Position numbers and translations under genes: made by a program | IMG/VR virus record: IMGVR_UViG_3300031566_013562 | Coordinates: 1-40,249 of that record | Length of the DNA stretch: 40,249 nt | Strand: one strand, 5' to 3' | Source: a virus | Part shown: in pieces, positions 1-12,900 of the stretch | How the letters are laid out: each line of letters starts with the position of its first letter | Numbering within the stretch: position 1 is the stretch's first letter | Notes under the pieces: generated by a model | What the model saw: only the letters and a program-made list of their open reading frames with translations | Databases searched by the model: none | What the model was told of the DNA's origin: nothing

Positions 1-3000
1 TTATGGAGATGCAATAAAAGCAATAGTATTTATACCCCTGCTAACTGGTCTTTAGTAGCTACCTTGTCATCAGATTTACTTAATTTTGTAGACTACGGGG
101 TAGAGAATGGGAATAGTTATTATTATGTTGTATCTGTGATAGATATATATAACCAAGAATCTACAATACCTACTGAATCCGACTGGGTTCCAAGAATTTT
201 TGCGAAAGCAACTGCTGTTGTAGATAGTTATTTATTAAGTTCTCCGTCAAGTGTTTCTGTTTCTTTTATCCCTAACGATCATGATGCTACTATTTCTTGG
301 GAATCAGAAATAGGACAGTTTGACGGATACGAAATATATAGATCTTCTTCAGAAAATGTTAATTGGATAAAAGTAGGGTGCGCACAGAAAACTAGTTCTG
401 ATTTTGTTGACGAGGATGGGTTATTAAAAGACGGGGTTACTTACAATTATATGGTTAGAAAGATTGTTAATGAAGCTGAAATTTTTATATCGTCTTCTTC
501 GGTAATTCCTTTTAATTCCATATGTTTAGGAACAATCGTATTTGACAATCAAGGGTATATACAAGAGATAGACCAAACATGTAGATTATATATTATTAAT
601 TTAATAAGTAGAATAGATAATTATATGGATTTATGGCTTGATACTCATAGGCATAATTTTGTATCTTCTACATTAGATAAAAGAATAGATTTGAATAGAA
701 ATATTTCTGTTACAAGTTGGGTTACATCTGACAACAGAAATTTTATTACAACAGAACCTATTTCAGGAGCAACAAGTTATGACGCTATAATTAACGGAGA
801 AAGAACAGATATACTTTATAGTGTAGATCAGGATGGAAGGCAAATAACTTTTGAAAGAGATTTAGATAGTGGTGCTGAAATAGAATTAATATGTGTAGGG
901 CTTAATGAAATATCTGGAATATTACCTAGCAAAAGATTAGGCGATATTAGTGCAACATCAATGGAATCAGGGCTTATCCCTAAGGAGCAATTAAGTGATA
1001 TAGATCATTTTGGAAGAAGAAAAGAACTTCTAATTCCTTTACAATTTCCAATGGTTTCATCAAACAATTATGAGTATGATATACAGCAAAATAATATTTT
1101 AACAGAAGATAGGGTTGAAAGTATAGGTGATGGTGTAACTTTTTATGATATAGAAGAGATAAGTGCAATATCGAGTTCAGGAACTTCTGCCAATATTTCA
1201 TCTGGTACTAATTCTTCTATTTCTCCTAGACATTTAGATTTAGTTGCCGCTACTAGTTACGGTATTATGGTAACTTCAGATGGTGGAATTACATGGTCTA
1301 AAGTTTTACAAGGCGACTCTCCAATACATACCATTTATTTTAGTGAGTCTCAGGTTAGGTTTTTCTCCCTTTCTTCTTCCTCTGTTTATGTTAGTGAAGA
1401 TGGTTCTAATTGGGCAAGAACAACTGGTTTAGAAACAGTACATTTCGTTAGAGATATAACCGAAGACGAAAATGCAAATATCTTTGTTTCTACAGATGCT
1501 GGTATTTTTATAATGCCAGAACCAGATACGGATTCAGCGTCTCCTGGATTTGTAGATTTGATTTTTACACAGGTTCAACCATATGGAGAACTTATTTCTG
1601 ATTCTTACGCCATATGGTATGATTCCGGTATTTCTGTTAGTACATATGGTAAAATATTTGTTACTACAGATATAGGGGCATCGTGGACAAAATATCAAGA
1701 ATTAGAAGAAAAGACACCTTTTAGATCTGTTTGTCAATATGGAGAATATTATTTTGCCGTATCAGATACTTGTATTTTTAGAAAAGACTCTGGCAGCAGC
1801 GGAACAGAAGAATTTATAAGAATAGCAACATTACCTACTTATATGTCTAGAAAAATAATAGTATTTGAAGATAGAATATTAGTTACAACGGATGATGGGA
1901 TACTTTTGTCCGATCAAACAGACAATATTTATAGTGATACAAATTTGAATATGGAAAGATCTGTTCCTGATGTATCTTATGAGAATAGACCAATAATAGT
2001 TACGTCAATGAACGAGATAGGAAACTTGCTTTTTGTCGGATCTGAGGGACGTTTATTTTCTTGTTCTTCTCTAAATCATTTCAATAGAATATATAATGAT
2101 TCTGGTATTATTCCTTCCGTTTATGTGGATGTAATAGAGAAAAAATTAGGATTTTTCTATGACTCTTATAGAGGAGTTGTCGTTTTTGACGAAAAAATTG
2201 ATACTTCTTCTATAGTTACAGTCGCTAATCAATATAGGACGTTTAGGGCAACTGGTAGAAGTTGGTTAGGCGAAAAGTACGATTCTCCGGTCCAGGTTTA
2301 CGTCAATAATTCTGCTTTTTTGGCAACCAAAGCTTTAGCGGCTGTACCATCGGCGGTTTTATCTACTCCGAATTTTCCTGATTTTGAAGAGCCCGATGCA
2401 AATGCATCACGAGCGGATGCTTATGTATCAGAATACTTAGTCTCCGTGGCGGATCTAACTGATCCTTTAACAAATAAATATATAGCGGTTAACAATCTAG
2501 TCCATCTATATAGAAAAGTTTATTCACAGGTTGTTGGCAAGGTCCGATTTGGAGTAACCCTTTCCTTACCGTACAAAACATACACAAATTATGTTGTTAA
2601 AGACATGGAGATTGCTCCATTTGATATATATGATACAATATTCAAACAGTATGAGATAGTACCTGAAATTGGTTCAATAGACCTTGGTTCAACTGCTCCT
2701 GACTCTTATATTGTAGACGTTTCTTCTGGAGTTTTTACTTTTTCTAAGGAGTTCAAAAAACAAGATGTATTAACTATAGATTTGCCTGGTACTGATATTT
2801 TAACAGGTGGTTTAAAATCTCACGAACAGCTTGACGATGGTATCGAATATGTTAATTCTGGGTTACCGGCGGTTTTGGCAGACGTACAACAATCTAATAT
2901 GGTAAAATTAGACATGGTTATTGTCCGAGAAAATATTGCAGATCTTAATGCTTCTGATGGAGTAGATTTAACTTCTCAATATCAGACAGAATGTTTGGAT

Positions 3001-3984
3001 TTTTCAGATTTGGTTCCTTTTTCTGGATCTCTTATAGAATCATCCTGGTATGATAAATTAAATTCTACAGTAGAATATACATCTGAATATTCAAATAACC
3101 CATTAGAATCTCCACGAACATATGCATATCCTTTATCTGTGGCTCACGATTCTAATAATACTATATATGTAGGTTTTCCTGATGCTTTAATTTCTGTAAA
3201 TAAAACTTCTTTTGATATAAGTGTTGTAGATTATAATTTTCGTGGTGGAAAGGGGCCAGTTAATGATCTATTATTTTATAACGGAAATTTATATTTGATT
3301 TCGGAAAAAGACATATATGTTATGGACGGTGAAGGAGTTTGGAGCAATTTTACTTCAGAAGGATTATCTGGGATTTTTAGAAAAATTACTCATAGTGGGA
3401 TAAGTTTTGTTTTAATAACAAGCGAAGGTTATTTTTATTATGATATTTCTCGTAGTTTATGGTCTTTAGGGGCTTCTATAACTAATGGATTTTTTATAGA
3501 TGATTTTGATTATTCTTTTTCTTTATCTGGGGATAATCTTTATTATAGTGTCGATGGGGTTTCCTGGAGTTTACGAGGTAATTTCGGGAATATGGTAGTT
3601 AACGCCTTCGATAAATATAGGACCAATTTTGTTATAGCTTCAGGATCTGGTTTAAGAATGGATAATTCTACTTTTTATGAAGGAAGTTCGAGTTCTATTT
3701 CTACTACACTTATAGATTTAGAATCTAATTTAGAGGAATCTGGATCCATATCTTTTAATTGTGTTAAAGTGCATCCTGATGGAAACTCTTTTGTTGCAGG
3801 TGCCCAAGATGGATCTTATTGGACATATGACGGATTGGTTTATGATGAACATTTAGATTCAGGTCTTAAAGCAATTCATAAAATATTATATGTTGATGGC
3901 GGATATTGGTTATTTGGATATAATTTATTAAAAGTTCCATCTCAAAGTGATGCTATAGACCTAAGCGGAGGAGAACTTTTCTAA
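1..3984 (+). CDS. Giant FN3/beta-propeller surface or tail protein (5' partial)
   Basis: The frame is open from the first base, so the gene starts left of the window; 1327 residues are visible. The first ~55 residues look like the end of a fibronectin type III domain (Y-x-Y-x-V-x-x-x-D), and a second FN3-like segment follows at about residues 80-165. Residues ~410-700 hold BNR/YCF48-type propeller repeats (SDGGITWSK, SEDGSNWAR, TTDIGASWTK). A second propeller-like stretch covers ~1035-1325 (DALISV, DGEGVWSNF, SVDGVSWSLRG). It is rich in Ser, Thr, Asp and aromatic residues, with no transmembrane segment seen. The stop lies one base before the ATG of the next giant gene, so the two are probably co-expressed. 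By family knowledge such repeats mediate binding in extracellular or virion fibre proteins; a tail-fibre or adhesin role is inference. Confidence 0.75.
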   Translation, partial: LWRCNKSNSIYTPANWSLVATLSSDLLNFVDYGVENGNSYYYVVSVIDIYNQESTIPTESDWVPRIFAKATAVVDSYLLSSPSSVSVSFIPNDHDATISWESEIGQFDGYEIYRSSSENVNWIKVGCAQKTSSDFVDEDGLLKDGVTYNYMVRKIVNEAEIFISSSSVIPFNSICLGTIVFDNQGYIQEIDQTCRLYIINLISRIDNYMDLWLDTHRHNFVSSTLDKRIDLNRNISVTSWVTSDNRNFITTEPISGATSYDAIINGERTDILYSVDQDGRQITFERDLDSGAEIELICVGLNEISGILPSKRLGDISATSMESGLIPKEQLSDIDHFGRRKELLIPLQFPMVSSNNYEYDIQQNNILTEDRVESIGDGVTFYDIEEISAISSSGTSANISSGTNSSISPRHLDLVAATSYGIMVTSDGGITWSKVLQGDSPIHTIYFSESQVRFFSLSSSSVYVSEDGSNWARTTGLETVHFVRDITEDENANIFVSTDAGIFIMPEPDTDSASPGFVDLIFTQVQPYGELISDSYAIWYDSGISVSTYGKIFVTTDIGASWTKYQELEEKTPFRSVCQYGEYYFAVSDTCIFRKDSGSSGTEEFIRIATLPTYMSRKIIVFEDRILVTTDDGILLSDQTDNIYSDTNLNMERSVPDVSYENRPIIVTSMNEIGNLLFVGSEGRLFSCSSLNHFNRIYNDSGIIPSVYVDVIEKKLGFFYDSYRGVVVFDEKIDTSSIVTVANQYRTFRATGRSWLGEKYDSPVQVYVNNSAFLATKALAAVPSAVLSTPNFPDFEEPDANASRADAYVSEYLVSVADLTDPLTNKYIAVNNLVHLYRKVYSQVVGKVRFGVTLSLPYKTYTNYVVKDMEIAPFDIYDTIFKQYEIVPEIGSIDLGSTAPDSYIVDVSSGVFTFSKEFKKQDVLTIDLPGTDILTGGLKSHEQLDDGIEYVNSGLPAVLADVQQSNMVKLDMVIVRENIADLNASDGVDLTSQYQTECLDFSDLVPFSGSLIESSWYDKLNSTVEYTSEYSNNPLESPRTYAYPLSVAHDSNNTIYVGFPDALISVNKTSFDISVVDYNFRGGKGPVNDLLFYNGNLYLISEKDIYVMDGEGVWSNFTSEGLSGIFRKITHSGISFVLITSEGYFYYDISRSLWSLGASITNGFFIDDFDYSFSLSGDNLYYSVDGVSWSLRGNFGNMVVNAFDKYRTNFVIASGSGLRMDNSTFYEGSSSSISTTLIDLESNLEESGSISFNCVKVHPDGNSFVAGAQDGSYWTYDGLVYDEHLDSGLKAIHKILYVDGGYWLFGYNLLKVPSQSDAIDLSGGELF

Positions 3985-3985
3985 C

Positions 3986-6900
3986 ATGAAAGAATTTGCA
4001 TCTATTTTTACCGTAAACAATGCTTTTGTTCCTACGAAAGCGTCTTTATATTTATATCCATTTAACGGTTTTGATGAAAATTCTTTTAGGTTAGATGGGT
4101 CTTCACAGGGTTTTTTGGCAGATAGTCCAAATTATGGAATTTGTTTAGATGCGTCAAATTTTTCCGATATTTCGCAACAAAGATATAATCTCGTTAATGA
4201 TGATACTGACTCCGGTTTTACGGATTCTGGCTATTTGGATTGTCAGTCTTATAATATGACAGAAGATAAAGAAGTAGCATCGGACGGTGCAACGGATGAT
4301 TATTTTGGAACATCTATAGCAATTGATGGTGATTATTTTGTTTCCGGAGCCAATAATGCTACTGTAGCTGCGGTTAGATCTGGTGCGGTATATGTGTTTA
4401 AAAGAATAAGTGGTAGTTGGACGCAAATAAAAAAGATAACGTCTCCAAATCCAAAAGCCGGAGGAGATTTTGGGTGGGCTTGTTCTTTATCTGGTGATTA
4501 TCTTATTGTGGGGGCACCTGATGAATGGGTAGGAGTGGAAGTTTCCGCAGGCCGAGCATATGTGTATAAAAAAGATCAAGGGGGATCGGATAACTGGGGG
4601 TTGGTAGCTAGTTTATTATCTGATGTTCCCGATGCGGCTGACGAATATGGTGTTTCTGTTGATATATATGGTGAATATGCTATTGTAGGTGCCAGAACTG
4701 CTCCTTTTGGTGGAGTACCGGTTACCGGAGCAGCATATATCTATAAAAAAGATCAAGGAGGGGCAGATAATTGGGGACAGATTAAAAAAATAAATGGAGA
4801 CGATACGATAGGTGGAGATTATTTTGGGTCAGGAGTTTCTATCACAAATGAATATGCTGTTGCGGGTGCTGCTAGACATTGGGGAGGAGGAGTAGACGAT
4901 GCTGGGGCAGCTTATATTTTTAAAAATAACAACGATAACTGGACACAGGTTGCTCAAGTATGGTCCGATGATCCTCAGGTTGATGGTTATTTTGGAGATG
5001 CAGTATCTATCAATGGAAACAATTTGGCGATTGGAGCTAAGGGTCAAACTGTAGGTGCTGTAATAAACGAAGGTGCCGTATATGTACATAAAAAAGATTA
5101 TGGAGGAAACGATAATTGGGGGCGTGTCCAATCTCTAACAGGAAGAGATATAGCAGGTGATGGAGATAATTTTGGATGTAGCGTTTCTATATATAATAAT
5201 TATCTTGTTGTTGGAGCAAAATTTGATCATATAGAAGGTCAAGCAAATGCTGGATCCGCATACCTTTATGAAAAAGATCATGGAGGTCCAGACAATTGGG
5301 GCGAAGTAGAAAAAATAATCGCTAGTGACTATACTACAACAGATGAATTTGGGTATTCTGTTAGCACCGATGGAAGTAGAATTGTTATAGGAGCAAGTGA
5401 TGATAACATAGGAGCAGAAACAGATCAAGGATCCTGTTATGTTTATGGACTTCTTGATTACGCCAATGGAGATTATCCTGTTGTTTCATATCCTATTTTA
5501 GTTTCTGATTCTGGAACTTATACTATATGGCTTCGGGTAAAATGTGAAACATTATTTTTCATTGACCTGTTAATAGATGGAGTTTATTATGATAGTTTAA
5601 GTGCTAACGGATCGTTAAATTGGCAATGGGTAAGTCAACAGATATCTCTCGATTCCGGTTCGCATACTTTTTCTTTTAGACCTACAAATAATGATTTAGA
5701 AATTGATAAGATTTATGGATCTCTTTCTAGCAAAAATTCTATTCCATCAGGAACTGGTCCTGGACTTACAAGATCTCCTTTTATAACGGCGCATGTAAGA
5801 ATATTCGATACTGATTTAAACGGCAAACCAGATACGGCTTTATTCATTTATGATTATAAAACATCTATAGATGAGATGAAAATAAATAATTGGTATAATT
5901 TTGACATTCGTGCATTAGATGATAACGTAGGTGCAGATTTTTCTGGGAATCTTTATGCATTGGTTATTAAGGCATCGGGATTAGATGGTAATAATATAAG
6001 TTGGGGAGCATCTACTTCTGGAGATCCTCAATCTTATTATCGCTCGATAGGAGGTACGTGGTACGATAGAGAATGTGGACCATTTTTTGTTGTTATCTAT
6101 TCTAATAATGAAAATGGAATAGATTATGCTAACGGGTGTTTTAATATTCCTCCTATAGATCAAAGCAATATTAGTTTTAGTAATTTTGTTGAAGAGGACT
6201 TAGAAACCGATACAATGAAGATTTCTGAGGATTCTCAGGGTATAAAAGATATCGAGTTGTTTACTCCTGATAAACAAATAAGTTTTATTGTAGATCACAG
6301 TGGTAGTATGGGGTGGAACGATTATGATAATAGAAGATATACTTTGTTAAGAAGATTGGCTAACAGAATAGAAAATACATATGTTGGACAATCGGAGTAT
6401 AGTCTTATAAAATATGGTGGGAAAAAAATAAATGTTATTTTTGGTGGTCGTCCTGCTGCTATTGATCCATATAATCCGTTACTTTCCGGTGACCCGAAAA
6501 ATGCTATTGAACAAGATGTAGATGCTTTTGTCGGTTACAGATTAGTTAGAAGAACTGATAGGTTCCCTCTAACTCCTATTGAAGGAGAAATAGTATATGA
6601 TGGAGTTGGAAATAAATTTTTAGATAATACAACAATTATAGGCGGGACTGGTACAGGTACAGGTGGATCGTCTACTTTTGTTGATTACTATTATAGCGTA
6701 TTTACTTTTAATAAAAACTATAAGTTTTCTGAACCATTAAATCTTCTAGCTTCTGTTAGATCGGGAGATATTCCTACTGGTATAGGTGTTTTTCAAGGAG
6801 AAATTATAAAAGGAACAGGAGCTATATATGATTCTAGCTCTATGGGGATATGGCATTTTGATGAGAGATTTGGTAATAAAGTATATGATTTTTCAGGAAA

Positions 6901-9900
6901 TATAGATTTAGACATAGCCGATGATCGTCCTATATGGCTAAATCAAAGCGATGTTCCTAGCGGTTATTCTGGAATAAGGAGTTCTGAAAATACAGAGATA
7001 GAAGTATTGGACTCGGAAAACCTTTTATCTATTAGAGAACAAATGACAATCGCATCATGGGTTAAAGTAGATAATTATCCTGTTTTATCTACAACTTTAT
7101 TGTCCAGAGAAACAGATGATGCCGCTGTTATTAATTATTCTGTTATAGTTTCTGCTATAGGTCAAGTACAATATCATGATACTGTTAATACTGTGTCTAC
7201 TGGGTATAATATACCATTAGGAGAATGGGTCCATTTGGTATTGCTCGTAGATTATAATTCATCAGAAATTATAACTTATGTTAACGGATCTTTGTTTAGT
7301 ACTGTTGCTATACCTGCTCCGCATCCAGCAGATACTGGTTTACAGTTTTTCTTCAGAGTTGGTTGGTCGAATTTGGCTGCAAGAGAAGAAGAACCTATTA
7401 GTTTTTCTGACTTATCTATTTTTGAAGGTTTAAAAGATTCTGATTATATAGAGAATCTTTATACTATTGTCGAAAACGTAGATCCTGATAACGGGGATAG
7501 ATTAGCTATCCTCAAATGGTCTATTCCAGAAAATCCAGGTTTTGCTAATGGTAAAGTTAAAATTATTGCTAATGAATTTAGTCTTCCTTCTAATGTGAAT
7601 GATGGCACGGAGATATATTATGAAGATCCTGTTATCGGTGATTCATATACAACTTTTAGATATGATTTTGTTTTAGGGTCTAAATATTATTTTAGAATTT
7701 TCTCACAAAATAGTGTTCCTAATTATAGTCATATTTTGGATTCTGCTTCTTTATCTTTGGATGTTCCTGAAATATCTGTAGAAGATAAGATATATATACC
7801 GGCATTGTCTAGGGGTTTAAGCAATCCTATATCTTCTGCAAATGAGCTTTTAGTTGTTCCAGGATATGCAAAGAATGCCATATCATGGGGTGTTCCTAGT
7901 GATAGTAGGATATCTAGAGTTAGAATATATAGTTCTACAGAATATTATCCTGTTGTATCAGAATATAGAAATACTGGAGATCTAATTTTTGAAGGAGATC
8001 CTTCCGATCAATATTATGTTCATAGATTCATTTCAAATGGAAAGACATATTTTTATACATTAGTTTTTGCTGATCGATATGGTAGGTTATCTGAGTCGGC
8101 GAATGCTACTGGAACTCCATTAGTTACTGCCGATGATGAGGGAATTCCTATGCCTAAAGTAACTGGTATAGGATATGAAGTTGTTGAACCAGATCATATA
8201 AGAATATTTTGGGACGATGTAATACAACCGAATATGATAGATATTTCTTTTGATGATGATGTTGTTCTTTATGCAAAATTATTGGACGAAAATGGAGAAT
8301 TGTTATCAGAGGACTTTTTTGTTACGGCAGATATTTCTACTAGTTATGATATGGTAGAAGGTTCGGCAGAAGATGTGTTCAGTGGAGAGACAACGACAGA
8401 TGTAGATATAAATTCTGCTTATAAATTTAATATAACAAATGGCGAGAATGGGTTGTCGAACGTATCGTTATCGTTAACTGATGTGAATGAAGAGTTAAAA
8501 AATGTTGACTCGGTTCGGTTCGATATTATATTGAAAGTAATAATCCCTGATAGAAGTTCTGATATTGTTGGTCCAGAAAAATATGCGTCTAACTTATTCG
8601 AATATTCATCTAGACCGATACGAATTCGTTTTTTTAATCCTCTAAATCTAACCACTATCAATAGGGATAATAGGAAAGTTGTTAGCAATATAAAAAGGTC
8701 TATTGTTGTTTTGGGCAGAGAAACCCAAGTTGAGGTTTTAGAATATGATGGAGTATATTTAGGAGCTTCTGATTCTTATGTTGAAAGATTAGAATTAACT
8801 TATAATTCTGCACCATTAAAAGAATTGTCAGGTGTATCTATTGAAATATATCAGGCTATAGTAGATCCTATAACAGGTACAATAACCAAGGAAAGGATAA
8901 GTGATAAGGTAAAAGTCCTGAAAAAAAATATTATTTTAGGAGAAAGAGAAGTTTTAAACGAAGACGGTAGCGTATCTGATGAAACCGAAAATGTCTCTTG
9001 GGTAGATGTAGTATTGGATACTCCTTCTGTTACTACTGATGTTCTTATGTATGTCAAAACAAGATTAGGTTTCCATACCATTATTAAAAAGAAGCATATA
9101 TCTTTTGAATCGCCTATTAGAGCGGACATAAGAGGAAGATTTCCTCTAGTCGATGGTATTAATTCTGCTGAGCAATCTTGTTTATTCTATGTGATAGATC
9201 CAAATGACCCTGCCAATCCTAATAAAGAAAAGATTGTAGATAATACAATAGTAAGATGGGAGTTAAACGCTATAGAATCTGGTGCTATTAGGGTTCCGAT
9301 ATATTCTAATAATGAGGTTCCAAAACAGTCTGGAATATATTCTTATACAGAAGACGGAGTTGCGGATAATGTTTTTATAGGACCACTGGTAGAAGCGATG
9401 TTAATTGGAAAAGCCGTAGATGGAACCCCTCGTTATAACTCATATGAACTTATTGCTACTACAATGCTTAATGGAGAGACCGTTGAAGCGAAGCAGCTAT
9501 TTTTCTTTTCTCAAATAACGGATCAGGGCAAATATGTGCCTTACTCTCTTTTCCTTATGGAATTTCCTTCTTATAAAGAAAGGCTTTATACTAATGGTCG
9601 TTATTATGCTGTTTTGACTATAAGTCATAATCCAGAGCATTCTTCTACTCCTATGGCTAGTTGTTTTAATGAGTGCTTAAATGAAAGGGGAATGCTTGCT
9701 GTTATTTTGAATCCTGGTCAAATGGTTCAAATAATGACAGATGATCCTGAAACGGAAATATTATGGGGTGATATAGCTCCATCTAGTACGGGAGGAAGTA
9801 CTTCCAATACAATTGCAATGTCGAATGCAAATATTTCTTATGGGAATGCTTTTATTAATTTATCTGATGGAGACTATACAAATGTTTATTTCCGTTTGAA

Positions 9901-12900
9901 AAGAGATAATATTTTACAATCAGGGATAGGTTTTGAAAATATAAATTCTTATTGTAGTTGTTGGTCTCAGGGAGATATCCCAAAATATTCCAAAGAGATA
10001 AAAGTTTACGGCGCTATAACTACTATATATGATGGGCATATAGTTAATCTTATTGGAGGAACTACAGGAAGTGGTATTCCACCTACGGTATTATCTTTAA
10101 GAGAACCTATAGATATTGTTGTATCTGATAAAAGAGTAAACGGAGCAACCGTAGAAAATTTAGCTATAGATGGAATTAGTTATAATGATTTAATTATAGA
10201 AGTAAGTTCTGGAGAAGAGGTTATTCCTAATAATACGCCTATTTCTATAAATATAGTAAATGTTTATGGAGAAGATATAGTTAAATCAGAAAATGAAATT
10301 ATATATACTTCTAATCGTATCGAATCTTCTATTTTTGCTGAAGAAAAATCTTATGCAACGTTGAGGATATTACCAATTGTTCCTGGGAAGAGTTTCAAGT
10401 CCTATATATATTTAACTGTTTCATATTTAGGAAATAGCAGGACTATAGCAATAGATGTTGAATATGACAACAACACCGAGGGTGATAGGATAGAAACCAT
10501 ATTTAGAGATAAAACTTTGGCTTTTAACTTAACGACTCAATCCTGGGAAGAAAAAAGACCAATGATTGTAGCCAGGTCCTCTTTCTGTTCAGAAACGGTT
10601 TCTAATATAGTTTACGCTATAGGAGGAGTAAGTAGTAATAATATTATTGGGTTAGCGGAAGCATACACTCCTGCTACTGATAGATGGAATACAGTAAGGG
10701 AAATGCCTACAGCGAGAGCCGGTTGTTTTTCAACAGTTTATAATAATCTTATATATATTGCAGGTGGTATAGAATATAAATTTGACGAGAAACAATTAGA
10801 AATTTCTAGAGCTATGGAAGTATATGATCCAGCAACAAATATTTGGACTTCACTGAGCGATATGCCGGAAGAGTATGGGATAGCCTATGGTAGTATGCAT
10901 GCTATTGGAACAAATTTATATGTTTTTAGTGGAGCAAGATCTATAACATTTGATGGCAGAGTGACGGATGAAAGTGAGAGAATTTTAATATATGATACCA
11001 TAAATGATTCATGGTCACATATTATTATTTCTGATGAGGAAGAACTTAATTTATATAAACGGATTGCTCCGGTATCTTGTGATGACGGAAACTATATTTA
11101 TGTTACCGGAGGGCAGAGAACTGATAATGGTGTAGAATATTTATCTACAGCATATAGATATTCAATAGCTGATGGCGTAGAAGAAGGAGGAAATGATTTT
11201 GAAGATTTACCTAGGAAAAAGTATAGATCGGCTTCTAGTTATATAAGTAATAACTGGTATATCTTTGGAGGCTCAAGTAACCATTCGTTTACTTTAGGTG
11301 ATACTGAACGAATCAATACTGCTGTTGCTCCATTTGATTATACCAGGTTATCTATTACTATACCTGATTGTAACGGGTTAAATTCAGCGGCTTCTTCAAC
11401 TTTTACAAATGCAGGTGATACGTATGTTATGTTAGCTGGAGGAATAGATTCTGGCAAAAATCCAGAATTTGTAAAAATAAATACAGAATTTGTTCCTTCT
11501 CCTATGATGCTGAATAACATAGAAAATAGTCAGATTAAACTATCTCTTAAAGATACTCATGGATATCCTGTTTCTGTAGGAATGACTGCTAAAGGTTACG
11601 TCCAATCGACAAGTTTGAATAATGAGTTTATAGGTATATTGGAAGATAAATTGTCCAAGTATCCTGTTTATATTAAGGAAAATGGGATTATACCAGCATC
11701 TGATTATCCTGTTATAACATTATCTCCAAGAGCGGATGATGGGATATCTGGTATTAATCCTCTTGTTACTATTTCTGAAAATAGTCCTGGAGTTAGAAAT
11801 AAACTTCTTCTACAATCAGAGATCAATAACGATAATTATTACGGTAACACTTTTGTAAAAACAATAAAAGATATTGATGACCTTATGCTTGTTACTACTA
11901 ATGTCTGTCATGTTTCTGTTTCTAGCAATATGAAAATCACTTATAATTTATGTTCCGCTGATGATGATTTCGTTTTATTGAGTCCTCCTTTATTTCAATC
12001 TGTTATTACCAATTTTGATTGTGGAGTAGATAAACCATGGTTATCCATGATAGAGAGTATGACAGATGGGATGGTTTCCAAAAATGTATTTGATGACGCA
12101 ATGGATGAATTAGAATCTACGTATCCATATGGAGGTTCTCCTTTATACGATGCCTGTAGTGCCGGGGCTATAGTTTTTTCTCCTTCTACAGGTGGTACTG
12201 ATTCAGGCACGGATTCAGGCACTGATTCTACTTCTTCAAATATTTCTAGAAGATATCATACTTATATATTTGCAGATGACGATCCAAACTCTTATGAAAC
12301 AACTCTTTCAGAGTCTAGCGTAGATCTAAAAAGCATAAGTAATCATTCGGTTATTGTAGCTGGTTTGTCTTATAGAAATCCTTATGCTTCTATTTTAGAA
12401 AACGGGACAGAGCAATATCCTTTTAGTGAGTTTGCTGACGAGAATGATGGACAAATGGTATCTGTTACAGATGATATAGATAACGAAGTTATTAAAGCTT
12501 TATCTGGCTTTGCAAGAGGGGCAGTAGGTTATGGTAAAGCTACATATATTTATGATATGGAATCCATAGTTAGACTTTATTCTCTTTCTTCAAGTTTTTC
12601 ATTTGCTCAAAATACTGGAGGAAATTGGAGGGCTAGTTGGAGCAAAGACGGTTATGGTTATAATTATCCTAGTCCATATTCTGATAGTGATTATACATTA
12701 TCTATTATAGGAGAAGAAGCAAGATATATTAAATTCGAATTTGAACTATTCAGCGGATTAAGCAAAAACAATATCGCTTCCGAAGAGAATATTTCGGTAG
12801 ACGGAAGTCCCTCTGTCACTTCTATTTCAATTTTTTATAAGAATTTAGTGGATAATTTTATATTTACTAATAGTTTTGATTTAGGAGATGATGTTAGACA

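Noticed and set aside
8419-9129. Open frames on the minus strand in the adhesin gene and elsewhere
   Set aside because: They are shadows of strongly supported + strand genes, lack ribosome sites and show no protein motifs.
12181-12240. Short GGTACTGATTCAGGC-like tandem repeat as a mobile or recombination site
   Set aside because: It encodes a GTDSGTDS linker in frame and is explained as low-complexity coding sequence.
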